Origin: Niastella vici
GTDB taxonomy: Bacteria > Bacteroidota > Bacteroidia > Chitinophagales > Chitinophagaceae
NCBI RefSeq assembly: GCF_002077945.1
Contig: NZ_LVYD01000013.1
Span: 62,001-126,000 of the forward strand
Length of the DNA stretch: 64,000 bases
Direction: 5' to 3'
The position numbers and the translations under genes are program-made. Under the pieces are notes generated by a model that did not search any database, was not told the origin of the DNA, and saw only the letters and a list, made by a program, of their open reading frames with translations. This document shows positions 16,421 to 25,700 of the stretch, in pieces (the first letter of the stretch is position 1; the number at the start of each line of letters is the position of its first letter).

Positions 16421-17416
16421 TTGGCAGGCTTGCCCTGCGTGCGCGTGGAAGAGTCGAATGATTTTTTTAAATTCACTAAAATTTATTCCGTGCTAAGAGA
16501 AGATAGGTATAGGAAAAGGATTGGCCTGGGCCAGGACGGGAATTCCCTGGTTTTGTTAATTGGTATCATAGCCATTGTCTTTTGTATTTTCAAGTTCATA
16601 TGGCTGGTTTATAATATTGCAGATAAAGACCTGGCAGCGTACGATCAAAACATTTTCAACTGGCTGGTGGTGCCCGGTGATTTTGAAAAAATGATGTCCC
16701 GCCCCTGGACGCTGCTCTCCTTCATGTTCATGCACAGCGATCCCTGGGATGTAGTGGGAAATTTATTGTGGTTGTGGGCATTTGGCTATATTTTCCAGGA
16801 CCTCACCGGTAATAATAAGCTCATTCCTGTTTTCATATATGGCAGTGTAGGCGCCGCTTTATTTTTTACGGGCTGTTATAATCTTATACCCAAACTGGCG
16901 CCAGCCGCTTCGACGGTTACCCTGGTAGGCGCTTCGGCCGGTATTACGGCCATTGCCATTGCCGCCACTACCCTGGCCCCCGATTACCGCATCTTTCCCA
17001 TGATCAACGGCGGAGTTCCCTTATGGATACTGACCGTCATATATTTGATCATCGATTTTTCACTAATAGCAGCGCATAAAGGTGCGCCCGGGCATTTTGC
17101 CCATTTGGCCGGTGGGTTGGTTGGCTTTTTATTCATTTATCAGATGCGCCGCGGGCGCGACTGGAGCAACTGGATGAATAACTTCTTTGACTGGATCACC
17201 AACCTGTTCAACCCCGACAGGCAAAGCTGGAAGAAAACTGCAAAAACTGATCTGCATTATAATTCAAGAGGCACCCAACCGTATAAAAAGATCCCGAATA
17301 TAACCCAGAAAAGGATTGATGAAATATTGGATAAAATCAATCAACAAGGCTATCGTTTTCTCACCGATGAAGAAAAAGACATTCTGAAACGGGCCGCAGA
17401 AGATGAAGAATTGTAA
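16421..17416 (+). CDS. Rhomboid family intramembrane serine protease with C-terminal tail (second of a pair)
   Basis: 331 residues. The membrane core has HSDPWDVVGNLLWLWAFGYIFQ, VTLVGASAGITAIAIAAT (nucleophile Ser in GASAG) and GHFAHLAGGLVGFLF (catalytic His). A cytoplasmic C-terminal tail of about 95 residues (from RDWSNWMNNFFDW) ends in KRIDEILDKINQQGYRFLTDEEKDIL, a conserved tail helix of this family. The start is uncertain: TTG at 16421 is the longest, but GTG codons downstream would also preserve all membrane helices. An ATG at 16411 is out of frame. The stop is 8 bases before the next gene, so the two are translationally close. Confidence 0.85.
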   Translation: MAGLPCVRVEESNDFFKFTKIYSVLREDRYRKRIGLGQDGNSLVLLIGIIAIVFCIFKFIWLVYNIADKDLAAYDQNIFNWLVVPGDFEKMMSRPWTLLSFMFMHSDPWDVVGNLLWLWAFGYIFQDLTGNNKLIPVFIYGSVGAALFFTGCYNLIPKLAPAASTVTLVGASAGITAIAIAATTLAPDYRIFPMINGGVPLWILTVIYLIIDFSLIAAHKGAPGHFAHLAGGLVGFLFIYQMRRGRDWSNWMNNFFDWITNLFNPDRQSWKKTAKTDLHYNSRGTQPYKKIPNITQKRIDEILDKINQQGYRFLTDEEKDILKRAAEDEEL

Positions 17417-17424
17417 TTTTATTT

Positions 17425-18561
17425 ATGGCCCGGTTTGTTAGAACATTCACAAAGCGGTTGTGCATTATATTGAACGTGGTTATCGCGGGTCTTTTCCTGA
17501 TAGCCTGTGCCAATGCGTGGCTGCATCCTTCAAAATGGTGGTTTTTCTCCTTACTGGGGCTCGGCTTTCCGGTACTGTTGCTCTTTTTATTCTGTTTCCT
17601 GGTATTCTGGCTCATGCTCCGATCAAAATGGGCCGTTCTTTCTGCCCTTTCCCTGTTGCTTGGGTTCGGCAATATCCGCGTTTTCCTGGGCTTTCATTTT
17701 GCTACTTCTTATAAAAAGGAAAAGCCGGATGGCGCCATCCGGCTGCTTACCTGGAACGTGCACTGGTTCGATGAACATAACAAAAAGATCAGGGAGCATA
17801 AGGACTACCGCAAAAACATGATCGCGTTCATAAAAGAGCAGAATGCCGATATCTTATGTTTCCAGGAATTCCTTGAGTTGGGAAAATCGTTTGCCAACAG
17901 CAATACCAACACTATTATACAACTTAATTACCCCTATTATTATCGTGTTATTGATTATGGTCAGGCCAGCAGAGGCCGGTTTCAGGCGGGGGTAGCTATT
18001 TTTTCCCGTTTTCCCATTGTTGATACATTGCGCGTACTGTATCCCGATCCGGCCAATTTACGGGCTGCAGAAAGTTTGATCGGGGTCGATATGCTGGTGA
18101 ATGGAAAAAGGATCAGGATCTATACCACCCATTTGCAATCGGTATTATTTCAAAAGAACGATTACCGCAACCTCGAGATCATTAAATCGGCCGATGACAG
18201 TATGGTCACCGCGTCGCGGTCAATTATAAAAAAGCTGCGGCAGGGATATACTTTCCGGGGCACCCAGGCCGACCTGGTGCGCAGTAAACTCGATAGCTGT
18301 CCATACCCCGAAATTGTGTGCGGCGATTTTAATGATGTGCCTAATTCCTACACCTATTTTCACATAAAGGGGAACCGGCAGGATGTATTCGTGAAGAAGG
18401 GCTTCGGTATCGGGCGCAGCTTTACCGCTATATCGCCTACCCTGCGCATTGATTACATAATGGCCGATAAAGCATTCGACGTATTGCAATACAATCGTTC
18501 GTTGGTGCCCTGGAGCGATCATTATCCGGTGGTGGCCGATCTGAAGTTGGCCAGGGAATAA
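17425..18561 (+). CDS. Endonuclease/exonuclease/phosphatase family protein, membrane-anchored
   Basis: 378 residues. The first ~95 residues contain two or three hydrophobic segments (LCIILNVVIAGLFLIACA and FSLLGLGFPVLLLFLFCFLVF), anchoring the domain. The EEP domain then shows LLTWNVHWFDEHN, DILCFQEFLEL (metal-binding Glu), YTTHLQSVLF (His), VCGDFNDVPNSY (Asp/Asn) and SDHYPVVADL (final catalytic Asp-His). This fold includes nucleases, phosphodiesterases and sphingomyelinases; the substrate is not readable. It forms an operon-like unit with the upstream rhomboid genes. The membrane anchoring favours lipid or periplasmic phosphodiester substrates over DNA, but this is inference. Confidence 0.85.
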   Translation: MARFVRTFTKRLCIILNVVIAGLFLIACANAWLHPSKWWFFSLLGLGFPVLLLFLFCFLVFWLMLRSKWAVLSALSLLLGFGNIRVFLGFHFATSYKKEKPDGAIRLLTWNVHWFDEHNKKIREHKDYRKNMIAFIKEQNADILCFQEFLELGKSFANSNTNTIIQLNYPYYYRVIDYGQASRGRFQAGVAIFSRFPIVDTLRVLYPDPANLRAAESLIGVDMLVNGKRIRIYTTHLQSVLFQKNDYRNLEIIKSADDSMVTASRSIIKKLRQGYTFRGTQADLVRSKLDSCPYPEIVCGDFNDVPNSYTYFHIKGNRQDVFVKKGFGIGRSFTAISPTLRIDYIMADKAFDVLQYNRSLVPWSDHYPVVADLKLARE

Positions 18562-18612
18562 ACGGGTGGCCATCCGGTGCCATAAATTATCCAAAATGGC
18601 TATATTTACGCT

Positions 18613-18648
18613 ATGATTCAGCTCAAACTTACTTCCTGTTGTCCCTGA
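18613..18648 (+). CDS. Putative Cys-Cys leader peptide upstream of cysS
   Basis: An 11-codon ORF encodes MIQLKLTSCCP and stops 87 bases before cysS. Two tandem TGT codons directly in front of a Pro codon and the stop are what a cysteine-sensing leader would look like, and the next gene loads cysteine onto tRNA. A near-consensus -7 box (TATATTTA, 18601-18608) ends 4 bases before its ATG, as at asd. Immediately 3', a hairpin pairs TTGTCC with GGATAA around a CGCC/GGCG inner stem. There is no strong T-run, so the control mode is unclear. Confidence 0.4.
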   Translation: MIQLKLTSCCP

Positions 18649-18677
18649 TTCGATTCGCCGTTCTGGCGGGATAAATT

Positions 18678-18685
18678 TACTTTTG
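18678..18685 (+). promoter_or_regulatory. -7 box (possible second cysS promoter)
   Basis: TACTTTTG matches TAnnTTTG. It would start transcription about 45 bases before cysS and bypass the upstream leader ORF. The -33 element is weak (TTCG about 21 bases upstream). Confidence 0.4.
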
Positions 18686-18735
18686 CATTTACCGGCTTAA
18701 TTTTAATAATCATCAGACTGATTTAATGATTTTAT

Positions 18736-20232
18736 ATGAGTGAACTGAAAGTCCTGAATTCATATACAAGGCAAAAAGAGGTATTTACACCAATAACCCC
18801 TGGCCATGTGGGCCTGTACGTGTGCGGCCCCACTGTAAGCGGGGAAAGCCATCTCGGCCATGCGCGGCCGTATGTGACTTTCGACGTCATTTACCGGTAC
18901 CTGATGCATCTTGGTTATAAGGTACGGTATGTTCGCAATATTACCGATGCCGGCCATTTTGAAGAAGAAGGACGCGAAGCAGAAGACAAGATCTCGAAGA
19001 AAGCCGTGCTCGAAAAGCTGGAACCCATGGAGTTGGTTACAAAATACACCAACCTTTTTCATTGGGGTATGAAGCAGCTCAACAACCTTGACCCCAGCAT
19101 TGAGCCTACCGCTACCGGCCATATTGTAGAGCAGATAGAAATGATAAAAAAGATCATGGAGGAAGGCTATGCCTATGAGGTGAACGGTTCGGTGTATTTT
19201 GATGTGAAAAAATATGCAGAGCATTATCCCTATGGCAAGCTCAGTGGCCGGGTAATGGAAGACCTGTTAGAGACAACCCGCGAACTGGAAGGGCAGGAAG
19301 AAAAGCATAACAAACAGGATTTCGCCTTGTGGAAGGCGGCAGCGCCCGAACACATCATGCGTTGGGCAAGCCCCTGGGGTGTAGGATTTCCCGGCTGGCA
19401 TATCGAGTGCTCGGCCATGAGCAGCAAATACCTCGGTTCCGAATTTGATATTCATGGCGGAGGTATGGACCTTCAGTTCCCACACCATGAAAGCGAAATT
19501 GCTCAAAGCACTATCTGCAATAAACATGTGCCCGCCCGTTACTGGATCCATAACAACATGATCACCATTAACGGCCGTAAAATGGGTAAGGCCTATAACA
19601 ATGTGATCAAGCTAACAGAACTGTTCAGTGGCCAGCATCCCTTGCTTGAAAAGGCGTACAGTGGCCAAACCATTCGCTTTTTTATACTGCAAACCCATTA
19701 CCGCAGCACGCTCGATTTCAGCAACGAAGCGTTGCAGGCTTCAGAAAAAGGATTGAAACGCCTGTGGGAAGCGTATGAGGCATTAGGTAAGTTTGAAGTG
19801 AGTGAATTGAAATCAACACCCGGTGATGCCGGGCTCGATGAAAAGATAAAGAAGTTGTTGTTGGAGTTGGACGAGTTCATGAATGATGACTTTAACACCG
19901 CCAAGGTGCTGGCCAATATGTTTGAGCTGGTGCCGGTGATCAACTCCATAAAGGATAAACATATTGCACCCAATGCCCTGAGCGCCGATACCATGCAATT
20001 ACTGCAGCAGTATTTTAAAACCTATATGGAAGATATTCTCGGGTTTAAAGGCGATATAGAAAAGGAAGATGGAAAGCTGGAAGGCGTGATCGGGCTGCTG
20101 ATAGAAATACGGAAAGAAGCGAAGGTGAGAAAGGATTATGCTACCTCCGACAAGATCCGCCAGCAGTTGCAACAGCTGGGCATTTTGATAAAAGATGAAA
20201 AGGATGGCGGCATGAGTTATTCGTTTGCGTAG
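18736..20232 (+). CDS. cysS: Cysteine--tRNA ligase
   Basis: A 498-residue class I aminoacyl-tRNA synthetase. The zinc-binding Cys of the first block is in [19 protein letters not shown], which also holds the HIGH-type motif HLGH (residues 39-42). [24 protein letters not shown] carries the second zinc-binding and specificity region. The KMSKS loop reads KMGKA (residues 282-286), an Ala in the last position, which departs from the textbook motif; Gly in the third position is usual for this group. The C-terminal helical anticodon region ends at [18 protein letters not shown]. Cytoplasmic, essential. Terminated by a strong hairpin. Confidence 0.96.
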   Translation: MSELKVLNSYTRQKEVFTPITPGHVGLYVCGPTVSGESHLGHARPYVTFDVIYRYLMHLGYKVRYVRNITDAGHFEEEGREAEDKISKKAVLEKLEPMELVTKYTNLFHWGMKQLNNLDPSIEPTATGHIVEQIEMIKKIMEEGYAYEVNGSVYFDVKKYAEHYPYGKLSGRVMEDLLETTRELEGQEEKHNKQDFALWKAAAPEHIMRWASPWGVGFPGWHIECSAMSSKYLGSEFDIHGGGMDLQFPHHESEIAQSTICNKHVPARYWIHNNMITINGRKMGKAYNNVIKLTELFSGQHPLLEKAYSGQTIRFFILQTHYRSTLDFSNEALQASEKGLKRLWEAYEALGKFEVSELKSTPGDAGLDEKIKKLLLELDEFMNDDFNTAKVLANMFELVPVINSIKDKHIAPNALSADTMQLLQQYFKTYMEDILGFKGDIEKEDGKLEGVIGLLIEIRKEAKVRKDYATSDKIRQQLQQLGILIKDEKDGGMSYSFA

Positions 20233-20281
20233 AAAGCGGAATGCTTAAGGCAGCATTCGAAAGACAGAACGAAGCATATTT

Positions 20282-20317
20282 AAAAGCGCATTACTATAAC
20301 CGGTGATGCGCTTTTTT
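20282..20317 (+). terminator. Intrinsic terminator after cysS
   Basis: AAAAGCGCAT (20282-20291) and ATGCGCTTTT (20306-20315) form a 10-bp stem that runs into a T-run. Confidence 0.85.
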
Positions 20318-20373
20318 AACGCGCATACAGTTGCTTTCCCTGAAGTTTGTTGTATAGTTTTAAGCTTTCGGCC

Positions 20374-21060
20374 TTAAGCGTTCAGCTGCCGGCTTGCTCT
20401 TATCATTTCTCTTTTTCCCGGTGGGCCAGGGATTTTTTCTACCTGAAACCCGGCCGATAGCATGGCGCGGCGTACATCACCCTTACTGCAATAGGTCACC
20501 AAAATACCATCAGGCGCCAGCATTTGCAGTAATTGTTTGAACACTGCTGAGGTCCATAATTCAGGTTGCGCATTCGGGGCAAACGCATCGTAATAAATGA
20601 CGTTAACCGGTTCGCTCGCAGCATACTCAGTAAGAAAGGCATTCACTTTTTTAAAAGAAAAGAAAGGGGAAATAAGCTCAGGTTTATTCCATCCGCAGGT
20701 ATGAAGCGATTCAAATACAGGTTTCCAGAAAGACTGTTGCAGGGTATCGCAATAATTCAATCGTTGAACCATTGACTCTTCCAGTGGATACGCCTCTACC
20801 GTTTCATATTGTATATTCCGTTGTAACCGTTCCGCTTCCAGTAAGGTGAGCAGCGCATTGAGCCCGGTTCCAAACCCCATTTCAAAAACCACACAGCGGC
20901 TGGCAGTGGCATGTTGCTGTAACCAGTAATGCAATCCGGCTTCAATGAATACGTGCAACGATTCCCTTATGGCGCCATGTACCGAGTGATAAGATACCTC
21001 CCATTCCGGAATGGACACGGAATGCGAACCATCTTTTGTAACGATCAAATTTCGTTGCAT
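20374..21060 (-). CDS. mnmD: tRNA (5-methylaminomethyl-2-thiouridine)(34)-methyltransferase MnmD
   Basis: 228 residues from the ATG at 21060 (MQRNLIVTKDGSHS); the frame extends further but the extra residues do not fit the family. It is the stand-alone version of the MnmC N-terminal domain, which methylates nm5s2U34 of certain tRNAs to mnm5s2U34. The SAM-binding region is CVVFEMGFGTGLNALLTLLEAE (about residues 55-76, signature GxGTGLN). The catalytic Asp-containing VIYYDAFAPNAQPELWT follows. The C-terminal FAD-dependent oxidoreductase domain of E. coli MnmC is absent, as expected in this phylum. Cytoplasmic. Confidence 0.92.
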   Translation of the reverse strand: MQRNLIVTKDGSHSVSIPEWEVSYHSVHGAIRESLHVFIEAGLHYWLQQHATASRCVVFEMGFGTGLNALLTLLEAERLQRNIQYETVEAYPLEESMVQRLNYCDTLQQSFWKPVFESLHTCGWNKPELISPFFSFKKVNAFLTEYAASEPVNVIYYDAFAPNAQPELWTSAVFKQLLQMLAPDGILVTYCSKGDVRRAMLSAGFQVEKIPGPPGKREMIRASRQLNA

Positions 21061-21155
21061 AGAAACAAAATTAACGGGTAAATTGCAAAGAAAGCAGGAA
21101 ATCGTAACCACTAAAGCAACCTTCGCAATACCTTGCCCCCAAATACCATTTGACG

Positions 21156-21767
21156 ATGGAACACACCTTACACCTTTGCAAAGACAAAAAAATAAAAAAG
21201 CTGGTTGAGCAGAACGGCATTTTCACGCTCAAAAAGCAGAAGAATGTATGCACGTATCTCTGCGCTTCTATCATGAGCCAGCAGCTATCGACCAAAGTCG
21301 CTGATGTTATTTATCAGCGGTTCCTGAATTTGTACGAAGGAAAAGGGCCCTCGCCCGAACAAATAATAGCCACTGCGCCTGAAACGTTACGGTCCATCGG
21401 TTTATCGAATGCCAAAGTGAGCTATGTACAGAATGTAGCGCGCTTTGCCCTGGAGCAGGGTATGGACCACCGCAAGCTGCACAAAATGGAAAATGAAGAA
21501 GTGATCGAATACCTCACACAAATAAAAGGTGTTGGCCGCTGGACGGTTGAAATGCTGCTGATGTTTGCGCTGGCCCGCCCCGATGTATTTGCCCTTGATG
21601 ACCTGGGTATTCAAAATGCCATGATCGGTTTGTACAAACTCGACCGTACCGATAAAAAGCAATTCAAAGAAGAGATGCTGCGCATTTCAAAAAAATGGAG
21701 CCCGTATAGAACCTATGCCTGCATGTATTTGTGGCGATGGAAAGATAATCCGCCACCATTGAAGTGA
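21156..21767 (+). CDS. DNA-3-methyladenine glycosylase II (HhH-GPD), second copy
   Basis: 203 residues from the ATG at 21156 (MEHTLHLCKDKK); an upstream TTG at 21150 adds only two residues. The fold is AlkA-like: CASIMSQQLSTKVADVIYQRFL in the N-terminal half, then IKGVGRWTVEMLLMFALARPD (HhH, about 124-144) and FALDDLGIQNAMIGLY, where the catalytic Asp is one of the pair in DDLG. It excises alkylated bases. It closely parallels the minus-strand glycosylase at 6323 but differs clearly in sequence, so the two are old paralogues rather than a recent duplication. Confidence 0.88.
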   Translation: MEHTLHLCKDKKIKKLVEQNGIFTLKKQKNVCTYLCASIMSQQLSTKVADVIYQRFLNLYEGKGPSPEQIIATAPETLRSIGLSNAKVSYVQNVARFALEQGMDHRKLHKMENEEVIEYLTQIKGVGRWTVEMLLMFALARPDVFALDDLGIQNAMIGLYKLDRTDKKQFKEEMLRISKKWSPYRTYACMYLWRWKDNPPPLK

Positions 21768-21893
21768 TTGCTGATTGCGGGATTTCGTGATTTAGGGATT
21801 TAAAAAAAATCGCATGACTTCAGGGTAATAACGAAATTCCCAATCCCAAAATCTAGAAATCTCAAAATCTCGAAATCAGAAATCTTCCAAATT
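21768..21893. repeat. Dispersed AT-rich imperfect inverted repeat, copy B
   Basis: The same ATTTCGGGATTT / AATCTCAAAATC / ATCTCGAAATCAG units as at 6222-6329, again directly after an AlkA-like gene. The two arms are opposed, so RNA would fold into an imperfect hairpin. Confidence 0.6.
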
Positions 21894-22042
21894 GCTTCCT
21901 GGTCTATCCTGAACGCACATTGATCCTGCTAAAACAAGCGTTGAACCGGTATTCCCGCTTTGTTATTGGATTGTAAAAGGCGCATTTGACACCCCCGCCT
22001 TTTAAACCTTTTGCGCGAACTGGCTTCCCATGCAAAAATCAT

Positions 22043-22681
22043 ATGCGTAAAGGAATATTATTAGGGCTCATACTGATGGCTTGCGCCTATGCCGGCAATG
22101 CCCAGTATGGTGGCGGCGGCTGGGGCCGTAACAGGCAATATCGCCGTGACCGTATGGAGGAATACCAGAATTTTAAACCCACGCTGGATGTTTCTATCGG
22201 CTATGGGTTTCCCAATCTCGACAAATACCTGCTCACCGATTTTTATAACTATTATCACGGCAGCACTACCCAAACCGGCCCCATCATTGCCAATATTGAT
22301 TATCATTTTACTCCCCGTATGGCCATTGGCGTAATGGTGAATTATGGCAAGGTGAGCCGGCCGTATTACAATGACAACAGTGGCGAACAAAGCTTTACCG
22401 GCAGTTTAACCAATACGGCGGTGTTGTTGAGTTTTACCCGCTATATGGGCATGTCGCAAAAGATAATGCCTTATACGCGAACGGCCATTGGTATCAATAC
22501 CGGACAGGCGAAATACCTGAACTCAGACGGATCGAAGGCGGCAGATGGTGATGATGGCACTTCGCTGGCTTACCAGGTAGGACTTGGCTGCCAGTTCAAT
22601 GTTACCAAACATGGCGGATTTTTTGTAGAAGCCGGTTATGGAAAATACATTATATCAGGTGGATTGAAGATGAGCTTTTAA
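22043..22681 (+). CDS. Outer-membrane beta-barrel protein
   Basis: 212 residues from the ATG at 22043, chosen because MRKGILLGLILMACAYAGNAQ is a good signal peptide with cleavage after AQ. The mature protein begins with a Gly/Arg/Tyr-rich linker (YGGGGWGRNRQYRRD), then alternating strands such as PTLDVSIGYGFPNL, IIANIDYHFTPRMAIGVMVNYG, TAVLLSFTRYM and GGFFVEAGYGKYIISGGLKMSF, the last ending in the C-terminal aromatic typical of outer-membrane barrels. Function unknown. It converges on the jetABC operon with a shared hairpin between. Confidence 0.72.
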   Translation: MRKGILLGLILMACAYAGNAQYGGGGWGRNRQYRRDRMEEYQNFKPTLDVSIGYGFPNLDKYLLTDFYNYYHGSTTQTGPIIANIDYHFTPRMAIGVMVNYGKVSRPYYNDNSGEQSFTGSLTNTAVLLSFTRYMGMSQKIMPYTRTAIGINTGQAKYLNSDGSKAADGDDGTSLAYQVGLGCQFNVTKHGGFFVEAGYGKYIISGGLKMSF

Positions 22682-22690
22682 TACAACTTT

Positions 22691-22719
22691 ATTGGGTCCT
22701 CGCGTATTGAGGACCCAAT
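22691..22719. terminator. Hairpin between the beta-barrel gene and jetC
   Basis: A perfect 11-bp stem (22691-22701 and 22709-22719) lies between the two convergent genes. It leaves only 48 bases between stop codons, so no jetD can be hidden here. Confidence 0.7.
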
Positions 22720-22729
22720 AAGTTGCTGC

Positions 22730-25700
22730 TTATTCCAGCACCGCACTCACTTCCTCAACGCGTTCTTTTAATTCCTTGATGGTCATGTTGTACAGTACGC
22801 TGTGGCGGTTGTTTACCCGCTGCACCAGGTGCACATGCGCAATGAAATTTTGCACGATCGCTATTTTATCACTGGGGGTTACCACCAGCAATTGCAGGTG
22901 AAGCTGTTTACACAATTCCATGAGGTAGGTGGCTTTTTCTTCGTCCTGGTTGCTGAAGCTTTCATCCACCGCAATAAAGCGCAGGCTGCGGCTGTTCTTC
23001 CCTTCGCGCGTAATACCGAACTGGTATGCAATGGCGCTACAAAGAATGGTGTAGGTTAACTGTGCTTTTTCACCACCCGATAATTGCCCCATTTGCCGGT
23101 AGGTTTTCTTGAGTTCATCGGTATTGCGGAATTTTTCATCGGCCCAAAACTCGAACCAGTTACGCACATCCATTACCTTGTTGCGGTAGCTTTCGTTTTT
23201 ATCCAGCTCATCGATGAGTGGTTGTACTTTCTGGGTAAAATGTTTCGACTTCTCTTCAAATGTGCTTTGTTGCCAGTTGGCGGCTTGTGGTAAGGCGTCG
23301 AGTAACCGGCCACGGAATTCTTTTATATCGGTTCCCGAAGGTACGGGGCGTTTACCCAATTGAATATACGTATCGGGGAGGCGGTTGAAGTTAATGCCAC
23401 CCAGCGATTGGTTCAGGCGCTGTACGCTGTTGTTGATATCACGCTCCCATTTTTCCATTTCCTCATTCAGTCCGCCGATCTTGTACGTGATGGTATCGTT
23501 GATGTAGCTCTCGAAATCGCGTTTGTATTTGGGGAGGTTTTCATGCACCAGCTTAGCCAGCCAGTCGATGTATTCATTGGCATAGGCCGCGTCTTCGGGC
23601 AGGTGTTGCACATCGCCATCCCACTCGGGCGAGAATTTGGTTTTTAATTCGGTGGAAGGGTTCTTGATCCGGTTAATGCATTTGTTCAACTGGTTTTCCT
23701 CGCGGTGCAGCTCATCTTTCTGCTTTTCGTGCAAACGTGTATTGGTTTGCTTCAGGCCCTCATACACTTCATCAATATTCTGCAGGGTGATCTCCGATAA
23801 CAAAGCAGCCTGTTGTTGCTGAAATTGCAGTAACCCGTCTTTATCGCCTTCGCTGATGTGTTGCAATAAAGGCTGTAAGGCTTCCTGTTGCTGCTGATAT
23901 TGCTGCATGCGGTCTTTCAGGCGGGTTTCTTCAATCAGCAGTTGACCCCGTTGTTCTTCCGCTTCGTCTTTCTTTTGTTGAATATCCAACAGCTGCGCTT
24001 TCAGGTTGTCCAGTTCTTTATTGGCTTTGCGCAAGCCGTTTATCTGTTCCTGTATTTTATGAATGTTGCGTTGAATGCCGGCAATATCGAGAATGGCAAA
24101 ACCCTTGTGTTCGCGAAGGCGGGTAATGGCATAGAATTGCTTTTGCAGCCGTTCATCTTTGTGTTTGCATTTCTCCAACGTTTCACCGGCTTTCACTGCC
24201 TGGTCGGCCGCCTGGTTCCGCTTCTTTATCAGGAATTCCTTTTTCTTTTCATTGTTCCAGCCCATTACATACTTGGAAGGATCATTTTTGCCCGACCGGT
24301 CGTCTTTCTCGTGCCGCGATTTGTTTTTGATCAGTCCGTTCAGGGTAATGGCCTTGTCGTAGCGGTCGAGGGTTTTTTCATCATTGATACAAACATGATC
24401 AAAGAAGGTGATGACCTGTTGTTCAACCCACTGGCTTAATTTATTATCAGGGTGGAATTCCAGCTTTTCAACAACGGTATCGGGCTCGGGATTTTGCATG
24501 AGCGGGTTATCCATCACATGCTCATACACCAGCCGAATGCCCAGGTGGTTGTTGTTAACATACCTGTTTACTTTTTTATAGTATTTATCGGGTACCAGCA
24601 ATCGCAATGCAAAGGCGCGTAACAGTTTTTCGAGCGTGGGCTGCCATTCCATACAATCGGTTCGCACCTGCATCAGCTCCCCGCAATAAGGAAGATCATT
24701 TTGATCAATGTTGAGGGCGTCGCACAACTGCTTTCGCACCGCGATGAGGTTGCCCGGAATATTGTTTTTGCTATGTATGAGGTTATTCAGCTCCTCTTCC
24801 ACTTTCTTTTTCTCTGCCTCCCATTTCTCTTTGTTGCGTTTGGCGCCGTATTCATCTTCTTCATTGATGCGTTGCTTGGTGTCCAGCTCCAGGTTTTTGC
24901 GGTTGGCCTCTTTTAGTATGCGGTGATAACTGGCTTCATCGGTCGGCTGTTTTTCTTCTATATGCAACTCCGTGCACCAGTTGGTGAATAAGGCGAGGTT
25001 CTCCGTGGCTTCGTGCTTTTCAATTTCCAGTTCCTGCGCGTCTTTTTCGAGCTGTTGCATGCGCTGGCCGGCTTTGTTCTGATCTATCTGGTTCTTTATT
25101 ACGCGCTCTTCTTCCTGCAGCTGATCGTAGGTTAATTTTACAACCTGTTGTTTTTGCTGCGTGTCTGTAATGGTGGCGTCGCTTTCTGCAATGGCCTGGT
25201 GCAGCAGTTCATTACGCGTGTAGCTGTTCCAGATGCGGGCGGTTTGCAACAGTTGTTCGGTTACATCAATATCCTTTTTTAAAGTGTTATAGGCATTGAA
25301 GTGTTGCTCTATGGGTTGCAATAATTTTATCTGTTCTTCCGCTTTTTCAATATTGCGGCGGGCATCCAGCAGGGTGGCAAGGTGCTTTTTGAGGTCCTGG
25401 AACGATTCCTCCATATTCCGCGGTTCCAACATATGAGTGCGAATGAACTCATCGAGGTTACCCAGTACTTTAATACCAACTGTTTGGTTGAACAACTGCA
25501 AGGCCTGTACGCTTTGCATTCCCAGCACATGCACCAGTTGCTGGGCATATTTACTGGCGGCATCGAACCATTCTATTTGTTTGCGGGGGCCTTTATTATA
25601 CCGCTGATCGAGCGATTTCTTCCAGTGGCCGTTCAGGTCGAACGGTTTAAAATCCTCATCAATGCGCAGGGGTTTATGGGCAATGCCAAAAAGCCTTTTC

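Noticed and set aside
22682..22729. Remnant of jetD after jetC
   Set aside because: Just 48 bases separate jetC from the convergent gene and they are mostly a hairpin; no coding remnant fits.
23888..24439. Plus-strand frame (183 codons) inside jetC
   Set aside because: Antisense shadow of the coiled-coil region; its hydrophobic translation follows from the Lys/Glu-rich code on the other strand.
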